A DNA stretch of 64,000 nucleotides, taken from assembly GCF_014596565.1 (NCBI RefSeq), contig NZ_NOIN01000004.1, positions 1-64,000 of the forward strand, given 5' to 3'. Positions 58,022-64,000 of this stretch are shown in pieces. Under the pieces are notes generated by a model. The model was not told the origin of the DNA, searched no databases, and saw only the letters and a program-made list of their open reading frames with translations. The translations under genes were made by a program, and so were the position numbers. The DNA comes from Pseudomonas sp. PSB18 (GTDB lineage Bacteria > Pseudomonadota > Gammaproteobacteria > Pseudomonadales > Pseudomonadaceae). The first letter of the stretch is position 1, and each line of letters starts with the position of its first letter.

Positions 58022-60796
58022 GTGCGCTGGCTCAGGATCGCCATAGGCTTTACCGTCACCCTGCTGACGCTGCTCTGCCTGCTTCCGGCCCAGGCCGCGC
58101 CAGGCAGTGGCTGGGCGGTATTGCTCGACGAACAGGGCGACCTGAAGCTGAGCGACATCCGCTCCGCCCGCTACACCAACCAATTCAGCCCCATCGATCT
58201 CGACCGTCTCCAGGCCGCCGAGCCCGATGGCGCCCTGTGGCTGCGCTTCCGGCTGGCACCCGACAAGCATGAGCAGATCCTGCGCATCTTTGCCCCCGAC
58301 CTGTCGCGCCTGAATCTCTATGTGCTGGACGGCGATGCCCTGGTCGACCAGCAGATCACCGGCAATGCCCTGGCCCGCAACGAGCACCCGGTGCCCAGCA
58401 GCGACTTCATGCTGGCCCTGCCCCGCAGCGACAAGCCACTGGACGTTTACCTGCGACTGGCATCCCGGCACCAACTGCGTCCGTACATCACCCTGCAGCC
58501 AGCCATCATGGCGGCGGCGGATCAGAACCAGACCCTGATCTATGGCTTGCTGTTCGGCTGCATTGCCATGCTGATCCTGCACAACCTCACCCGCTACGCC
58601 TATACCCGTTCTCGCAGTTGCCTGTGGCTGGCGGCCTGTGAGGGGCTGCTGATGCTGAGTCTGGCCCTGTTGCTGAACCTGGCGGGGGGCTGGCTGCCCG
58701 ATTGGCCGGCGGTGCAGACGCCGGGCGCCTACCTGGCCCTGTTGTTGACCGCGCCTTGCGGCCTGATGTTCGCCTACCGCTTCTTTGCCCCCCTGGGACC
58801 GCATCCGCTGAACCGGCTGCTGCTGGGGGACATCGTATTCATCACGCTGTGCAGTCTGTTGCTGTTGTTCGTCAACACCCTGCCGCTCAATATCATGACC
58901 TATGCGCTGGTGGCCCTGGCCGGCCTGAGCATGCTGTTCGTCAGCGCCTGGCACTGGCAGAAGGGCTACCGCCCGGCACGGCTGTTTGTCGCGGCCATGG
59001 TGGTTTTCAACCTGGGTACGCTGATCATCCTGCCCGCCCTGCAAGGCCTCACGGAGGTCGCGCCCCAGGGCCTGATCGTCACGCTGCTGGTGTTCATCTG
59101 CATCAGCGGCCTGCTGATGAGCGCCGCCTTGGGTGAACGCCAGCGCTCCATCAACGAGAGCCGCTTCAGCATCAGCCGCGACCTGGCCGCGAGCAATGCC
59201 GAGATCAACGCCAAGGCGGAATTCCTGGCCAAGATCAGCCACGAGATCCGTACCCCGATGAACGGTGTGCTGGGCATGACCGAACTGCTGCTGGGCACGC
59301 CACTGTCGGTCAAACAACGCGACTACGTGCAGACCATCCACAGCGCCGGCAACGAGCTGCTGACGCTGATCAATGAGATCCTCGACATTTCCCGGCTCGA
59401 ATCCGGTCAGATCGAACTGGATGATGTGCAATTCGATCTCAATGCGTTGATCGAGGATTGCCTGAGCATCTTCCGCGCCAAGGCCGAGCAGCAGAATGTC
59501 GAACTGATCAGCTTCATCCAGCCCCAGGTACCCCGGGTGATCAGCGGTGACCCGACGCGCCTGCGCCAGGCACTGCTGAGCCTGTTGGAAAACGCCTTGA
59601 AGAAGACCGACGAGGGCGAGGTGCTGATCGTCGTGGCCCTCGACGAGCGCAGCAGCGAACCGCGCCTGCGCATCGCCGTGCAGGACAGCGGACTGCCCAT
59701 GGACGCCGAGGAACGCGACACGCTCATGCATGCCGAGCTGCACAGCAAGAACTTCCTGTCGGCCACGCGCCTGGGCGGCAACCTGGGCCTGGTCATCGCC
59801 CGCCAGTTGATCATGCTGATGCACGGGGAATTCGGCATCAAGAGCGGAGGCAACCAGGGCAGCACCCTGTGGCTGACCCTGCCGCTGGATCCGGATCGCC
59901 TGGAGCACCCGACCTCCGATCTCGACAGCCCGCTGCAAGGTGCGCGGGTACTGGTCGTCGATGACAACGAGACCTGCCGCAAGGTGCTGGTGCAGCAATG
60001 CAGCGCCTGGGGCTTGAATGTCAGCGCGGTGCCATCGGGCAAGGAAGCCCTGGCGCTGCTGCGCACCAAGGCTCACCTGCGGGACTATTTCGACGTGGTG
60101 CTGCTGGACCAGAACATGCCCGGCATGACCGGCATGCAACTGGCGGCCAAGATCAAGGAAGACCCAAGCCTGAACCACGACATCCTGTTGATCATGCTTA
60201 CCGGCATCAGCAATGCTCCGAGCAAGATCGTGGCACGCAACAGCGGGGTCAAGCGCATCCTCGCCAAACCGGTGGCCGGCTATACCCTCAAGACCACCCT
60301 TGCGGACGAACTGAACCAGCGCAACAAAGGCCACGCACCCAATGTCCCATCGAGTGCCGGTCCCGCTGCACCGGTGAAAGTCCCCAGTGACTTCCGCATC
60401 CTGGTGGCTGAAGACAACAGCATTTCCACCAAGGTCATCCGCGGCATGCTCGGCAAGCTCAACCTGCAACCCGACACCGCCAGCAACGGCGAGGAAGCCC
60501 TCAAGGCCATGAAGGAACGGCGCTACGACCTGGTCCTGATGGATTGTGAAATGCCGATCCTCGATGGATTTTCCGCCACCCAGCAGCTGCGAGCCTGGGA
60601 AATGGGCAACCAGCGAACCCGCACGCCCATCGTAGCGCTCACCGCCCACATCCTGGCCGAGCACAAGGAGCGGGCCCGCCAAGCCGGGATGGACGGCCAC
60701 ATGGCCAAACCGGTGGAGCTGTCGCAACTGCGCGAGCTGATCGAGCACTGGGTCGCCCAGCGCGAGCAACAGAACCGCACGGCGCAAACGTCCTGA
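58022..60796 (+). CDS. retS: Hybrid sensor kinase RetS
   Basis: 924 residues, GTG start after AAGGGA. Signal peptide, periplasmic 7TMR-DISMED2 domain (about 30-170), seven membrane helices (about 180-385), HisKA with His407 in ISHEIRTPMNG, an ATPase domain with altered G1 box (VQDSGLPMD), then two receiver domains (about 640-760 and 790-910). RetS inhibits GacS, favouring acute-virulence traits and repressing biofilm and type VI secretion in P. aeruginosa. Domain order and gene place (purD-retS-marC) support it. Confidence 0.92.
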   Translation: MRWLRIAIGFTVTLLTLLCLLPAQAAPGSGWAVLLDEQGDLKLSDIRSARYTNQFSPIDLDRLQAAEPDGALWLRFRLAPDKHEQILRIFAPDLSRLNLYVLDGDALVDQQITGNALARNEHPVPSSDFMLALPRSDKPLDVYLRLASRHQLRPYITLQPAIMAAADQNQTLIYGLLFGCIAMLILHNLTRYAYTRSRSCLWLAACEGLLMLSLALLLNLAGGWLPDWPAVQTPGAYLALLLTAPCGLMFAYRFFAPLGPHPLNRLLLGDIVFITLCSLLLLFVNTLPLNIMTYALVALAGLSMLFVSAWHWQKGYRPARLFVAAMVVFNLGTLIILPALQGLTEVAPQGLIVTLLVFICISGLLMSAALGERQRSINESRFSISRDLAASNAEINAKAEFLAKISHEIRTPMNGVLGMTELLLGTPLSVKQRDYVQTIHSAGNELLTLINEILDISRLESGQIELDDVQFDLNALIEDCLSIFRAKAEQQNVELISFIQPQVPRVISGDPTRLRQALLSLLENALKKTDEGEVLIVVALDERSSEPRLRIAVQDSGLPMDAEERDTLMHAELHSKNFLSATRLGGNLGLVIARQLIMLMHGEFGIKSGGNQGSTLWLTLPLDPDRLEHPTSDLDSPLQGARVLVVDDNETCRKVLVQQCSAWGLNVSAVPSGKEALALLRTKAHLRDYFDVVLLDQNMPGMTGMQLAAKIKEDPSLNHDILLIMLTGISNAPSKIVARNSGVKRILAKPVAGYTLKTTLADELNQRNKGHAPNVPSSAGPAAPVKVPSDFRILVAEDNSISTKVIRGMLGKLNLQPDTASNGEEALKAMKERRYDLVLMDCEMPILDGFSATQQLRAWEMGNQRTRTPIVALTAHILAEHKERARQAGMDGHMAKPVELSQLRELIEHWVAQREQQNRTAQTS

Positions 60797-60857
60797 GCCG
60801 ACAGACGCCACACTGCCTGATAGACTTCCGTCCTCTTCCCCGCCCTGAGCCCCGATC

Positions 60858-61454
60858 ATGCTCCATGTGCTGTTCAGCGTTTACCTGAAGATGCTGGTGC
60901 TCTACAGCCCCTTCTTCGTGTTGTCATGCTTTATCGGCCTGACCCGTGGCTATTCGCGCAAGGAGCAGCGACGCCTGGCCTGGAAGGTCGCGATCGCGAC
61001 GCTGGTCTCCAGCGTCCTGCTGTATTTGTTCGGGCGGGTGATTTTCAGTGTGTTCGGAATCACCGTGGATGCGTTCCGTATCGGCGCCGGCAGTGTGCTG
61101 TTCATTTCGGCGCTGGGCATGGCCCAAGGCAAGTCGGCTGTACAGACCGACAGTGTCCAGCAGGACGTGACCATTGTCCCGCTGACCATTCCGTTGACCG
61201 TCGGTCCCGGCACCATCGGTGCGCTGCTGGTGATGGGCGTGAGCCAGCCGCACTGGGACGACAAACTCATGGCCATCATCAGCATCGCCCTGGCCAGCTT
61301 CACCGTCGGTGTCGTGCTCTACCTGTCCAGCCGCATCGAACGGATCCTGGGTGACCAGGGCTTGCAGATCGTCAGCCGCCTGATGGGGCTATTCGTCTGT
61401 GCGTTGGCGGCACAGATCATCTTTACCGGCGTAAAAGGCTACCTGGCGCCATAG
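60858..61454 (+). CDS. MarC-family inner-membrane protein
   Basis: 198-residue protein with six membrane helices of the MarC/UPF0056 family; PLTIPLTVGPGTIGALLVMG near residue 112 is the family motif. Function not known. Conserved after retS. Confidence 0.87.
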   Translation: MLHVLFSVYLKMLVLYSPFFVLSCFIGLTRGYSRKEQRRLAWKVAIATLVSSVLLYLFGRVIFSVFGITVDAFRIGAGSVLFISALGMAQGKSAVQTDSVQQDVTIVPLTIPLTVGPGTIGALLVMGVSQPHWDDKLMAIISIALASFTVGVVLYLSSRIERILGDQGLQIVSRLMGLFVCALAAQIIFTGVKGYLAP

Positions 61455-61470
61455 CCCCACCGACCTGTCG

Positions 61471-62289
61471 TCAGCCTTGCTTGCGGCGGTTGAAGCGCTT
61501 GCGCAGTACTTCCCTGCGATGTTCGCCCAGGTATTCCTCGATGTCCGACCTGAACTCTTCGTAACGGGCCGGGTTGAACGTCACGAAGGATTTACCGCGA
61601 AAGATTTCCCGCGCCGACGATTGCCAGTTCACGAACAGAACACCGCCGTTACTCGAAGTGCCGGTCTGCCTTATGGAGGCGGACGAGGCGATCAGGATAC
61701 CGTTGGCCAACTGCTCGCAGGGAATGACGGAGAGGCGGGCGCCCTCGGGCGTCTTGACCTGGCTGTTGAACAGATTGAGGGTTTGCTTATCCTGCTTCAG
61801 CCCGTCGATCGTGGTGTTCACCACAGCACCGAGCACCGACGCTGCCGGGACACTGGCCTTCACGCCATCGATGATCCCTTTGACGATATCGCTGATCACG
61901 AAGTCCATGTCCACGCGCTGGGAGCTCTCGGAGTAGCGGGTATAGCCGTCATCGGCCACGAAACATCCGAGGTCATGCAGGCAGCGGATAAACGCGTCAT
62001 ACCACGCCAAGGTGTTCTTGCCGCCCGGCACCTCAAAGTTGGCCTCCATGATCGCCATGGTCATCAGGTTCTCCATGATCGCCATGTTGGTGAGCGACAT
62101 GTTGGCGCCGTAGCCTACCAGCGCGTTTCCCAACATCAGCGCGTCCAGGTCCTTGGTCGGGCTGTCCAGCAACGCTGCGGATCGACGCACACGGCGGCCG
62201 GGAGAAACCAGCGCCTTGCGCCTGTTGATGCGCGCACCGATCAGTTCAATACTCTGTTCGATACTTACTTCACTTTCAAACTGTTCCAT
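61471..62289 (-). CDS. Unknown protein, paralog of the gene at 62508
   Basis: 272 residues with no signal peptide or membrane segment; rich in alternating helices. AAGGAAG precedes the ATG. It shares a clear C-terminal pattern with the divergent gene: SFVTFNPARYEEFRSDIEEY then LGEHRREVLRKRFNRR; also WYDAFIRCLHDLGCF near residue 103 against WFEEYVRTLNFLGW. Family unrecognised. Divergent from that gene by 218 bases. Confidence 0.7.
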   Translation of the reverse strand: MEQFESEVSIEQSIELIGARINRRKALVSPGRRVRRSAALLDSPTKDLDALMLGNALVGYGANMSLTNMAIMENLMTMAIMEANFEVPGGKNTLAWYDAFIRCLHDLGCFVADDGYTRYSESSQRVDMDFVISDIVKGIIDGVKASVPAASVLGAVVNTTIDGLKQDKQTLNLFNSQVKTPEGARLSVIPCEQLANGILIASSASIRQTGTSSNGGVLFVNWQSSAREIFRGKSFVTFNPARYEEFRSDIEEYLGEHRREVLRKRFNRRKQG

Positions 62290-62507
62290 ATAACTTCCTT
62301 GGTTATGTAATGACCGCTCCTGCGGACAAGCTGCAATCTAGTTCACCCTCCAGACAAACTGCAACTTCAAGCCCATTACAGCATATGTAGCTCCCTTACC
62401 TCCCGCCCACTCCCAACAAATATCCAGATTTAAATAAGCGCACTCACTCACTTGAATTCAGCGACCACCATTGTATTTATAAAGGACAACTTTTACGGAG
62501 ACCATCC

Positions 62508-63170
62508 ATGAGTAACGAATCACTGACCGGTCTGGTCACCGGCCCTAACCTGCTTTCCTATATCGAGACGCTTTCGCCGCAGGATCACAACGACATCGCG
62601 GACTGCAATAGCATTGCCACCCGATCAGCCGACCTTGGTCATAACCGCTATACCGACTCCAAAGGCTGGTTCGAAGAGTATGTCCGCACATTGAATTTCC
62701 TCGGCTGGTCGCTGTATGACGACACCATCTTCACCCGCACCCGGCACCTCGTTTCGGGCTCGGTGGCAGACTTCCTGGTTCAGGGCGCCCAGGCCATGAA
62801 GGACTCACGGCAGGCGAACGCAATGATCGATACCCTCGATGCCCTGAAAGCCGATCAGCCGGCAACGCTGTCCTTCGACAGGGAAACCCGCCAAGGCGAA
62901 ACGTTTCAGATCATCCCGGCCCGCTACGACTCACGGAACGACGTCCATATCGCCGTCTACAAGCTCGAACTGAGCGTGGATATAAAGAAACACAACTTTC
63001 TCTTTTGGGACTGGGAAAAGCGCTCGGCAAAAATTACCCAGCAACAGGCATTCTTCAAACTGGACAGGATTCATTTGAACAACAAAAGAACCCTTATAAA
63101 GAAGAAGCTGGGCGAACACCTCATGCGGCGATTCAACTTGAAAAGGAATCGCCCCATGAGCATTCAATAA
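62508..63170 (+). CDS. Unknown protein, paralog of the gene at 61471
   Basis: 220 residues, no signal or membrane segment. ACGGAGA lies before the ATG. The shared patterns with the divergent gene are WFEEYVRTLNFLGW, LDALKADQPATLSF against LKQDKQTLNLF, IIP against VIP and the end LGEHLMRRFNLKR. It is AT-richer towards its end (KKHNFLFWDWEKRSAK), suggesting different origin from its neighbours. Function unknown. Confidence 0.7.
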   Translation: MSNESLTGLVTGPNLLSYIETLSPQDHNDIADCNSIATRSADLGHNRYTDSKGWFEEYVRTLNFLGWSLYDDTIFTRTRHLVSGSVADFLVQGAQAMKDSRQANAMIDTLDALKADQPATLSFDRETRQGETFQIIPARYDSRNDVHIAVYKLELSVDIKKHNFLFWDWEKRSAKITQQQAFFKLDRIHLNNKRTLIKKKLGEHLMRRFNLKRNRPMSIQ

Positions 63171-63197
63171 TCAGCTCCGCTTTATTGAGCGACCTGA

Positions 63198-64000
63198 TTA
63201 ACCCACCGCATTACTTTCCACCGCTTTCGAAACGCTCAGCAGATCCTTCAGCATGATGCTGTTGCGGGGATTCGGTTGGGCGTCCAGACGCCGTATCAAC
63301 TTTGAAACGGCATAACGTCGATGCCCCTCGAAACTGAGCAAGACCTCACCCCGCAAGTTGATATCGCTGGCATACACCTCACGAACAATCACACTGTGTC
63401 CACTATCAGGATCAATGATCACCAAGTGCTCATCGACAATGCTCAGCAACAGTCTGTCCGGGTCATCCAGCTCCCAGATCAACTTGCCAGGTTCGGCAGG
63501 TGCGTCGTCCAGGGAAGGCCGACAGTTGAGAACGACCGCTTCGAGCCTGAGCCAGGCCGCCTTGGTCAGCCGGTAGCTGACACTTCCCTGCCCCATGCGC
63601 AGGACCAAGGTGGTCACATCGTCCGGCAGCAGATCGTCGATCTTGATCTTTTCCCCGCTGACGACCAGTACCTCGCCGTCACGCCGGACGTAGTCGAGGG
63701 GCCCCGCCTCTTCCATGGCCGGGTAGCTCAACAGCTTGCCATGGCTGTGTTCATGAAGCAGCACGTTGCCCGGCCGCTGGGGCCCCAATAAATCGAAGGC
63801 CCCAGGGATCTCGGCCCTGGGTACCCGAATCAAGCGTTTGCGCTCAGTGACGAACCATTGCAGCTCCTTGGGATCCTCCACGGTCAGCAACGCGCTACGA
63901 AACGGCCGGTCCGCCAATTGTTCGAGCCTCTCCTGCTTCCGGCCATCCTGGGCCATGACCCATTCACGAGTCACGCCGGTGATCAACGCTGGCGCTCGAT
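63198..64000 (-). CDS. C-terminal part of a large unknown protein (runs off the window)
   Basis: The frame is open to the end of the window, so only the C-terminal ~267 residues are seen. Phrases such as LLPDDVTTLVLRMGQGSVSY and ALLTVEDPKELQWFV suggest a beta-rich C-terminal region of a big exported or toxin-like protein, but I cannot name the family. The track ORF begins at a TTG (63986) that is probably not the true start. Confidence 0.65.
   Translation of the reverse strand, partial: RAPALITGVTREWVMAQDGRKQERLEQLADRPFRSALLTVEDPKELQWFVTERKRLIRVPRAEIPGAFDLLGPQRPGNVLLHEHSHGKLLSYPAMEEAGPLDYVRRDGEVLVVSGEKIKIDDLLPDDVTTLVLRMGQGSVSYRLTKAAWLRLEAVVLNCRPSLDDAPAEPGKLIWELDDPDRLLLSIVDEHLVIIDPDSGHSVIVREVYASDINLRGEVLLSFEGHRRYAVSKLIRRLDAQPNPRNSIMLKDLLSVSKAVESNAVG

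Noticed and set aside
58004..60859. 951-residue open frame antisense to retS
   Set aside because: High-GC codon bias leaves long open antisense frames; the translation is low-complexity (Q/H/R/G rich) and retS is certain.

Overview
The window is chromosomal DNA of a fluorescent-type Pseudomonas (P. fluorescens / P. protegens-like). This rests on gene content and order that match known Pseudomonas blocks: bauC-bauA-bauR; copA-cueR with a RIO-type kinase; speA-yciH; a gcbA-type diguanylate cyclase, a chemoreceptor and aroQ-accB-accC; then prmA-dusB-fis-purH-purD-retS. Many REP palindromes of the P. fluorescens type sit between genes. Assignments come from reading the sequence and from recalled family knowledge; no database search was run.

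Layout. 1-5.6 kb: beta-alanine catabolism (bauC, bauA) with a divergent LysR regulator, then a TetR regulator and a YigZ-family gene. 5.9-16.3 kb: small regulators and oxidoreductases, a purine-salvage pair (8-oxoguanine deaminase and adenine/adenosine deaminase) flanking a cation/proton antiporter, and an MFS transporter. 16.3-21.3 kb: a Bcr/CflA efflux pump and a copper module (copZ, copA, cueR) with two near-identical CueR-type operators. 21.5-30.6 kb: a RIO kinase, an AraC regulator, a bile-acid-symporter-like carrier, a thiolase/FabG4/MaoC fatty-acyl set, two DUF4136 lipoproteins, cmoM and a MazG-like pyrophosphatase. 30.7-35.6 kb is accessory: a nested REP composite, a candidate structured RNA in front of a frameshifted DUF6124 gene, a MATE pump, and an orphan vgrG-DUF4123 pair with no effector gene. 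36-46.9 kb: arginine decarboxylase, YciH, NUDIX, DUF2333, a REC-REC-GGDEF cyclase, a chemoreceptor, aroQ and the biotin-dependent carboxylase subunits. 46.9-50.9 kb: a very large toxin-like gene lodged between accC and prmA. 51-61.5 kb: the conserved prmA to retS-marC block. 61.5-64 kb: three genes of unknown family, two of them diverged paralogs, the last running off the window.

Most interesting item. The 1318-residue toxin-like protein (46937-50893, minus strand) ends in a domain that I align with CheD, the chemoreceptor glutamine deamidase. It has a Cys-X16-His pair (Cys1142, His1159) with the same spacing as the CheD catalytic pair, and the following CheD elements appear in order. CheD-fold deamidases are also the catalytic heads of CNF-type toxins, so I propose a glutamine-deamidase effector on a dermonecrotic-toxin-like (DUF6543-type) carrier. 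The second item is a branched, well-paired candidate RNA at 31332-31474.

How the genes work together. BauA and BauC turn beta-alanine into acetyl-CoA via malonate semialdehyde. CopZ, CopA and CueR form one copper-detoxification regulon. RetS and the diguanylate cyclase belong to the motile/sessile switch that also governs type VI secretion. AccB and AccC supply malonyl-CoA.
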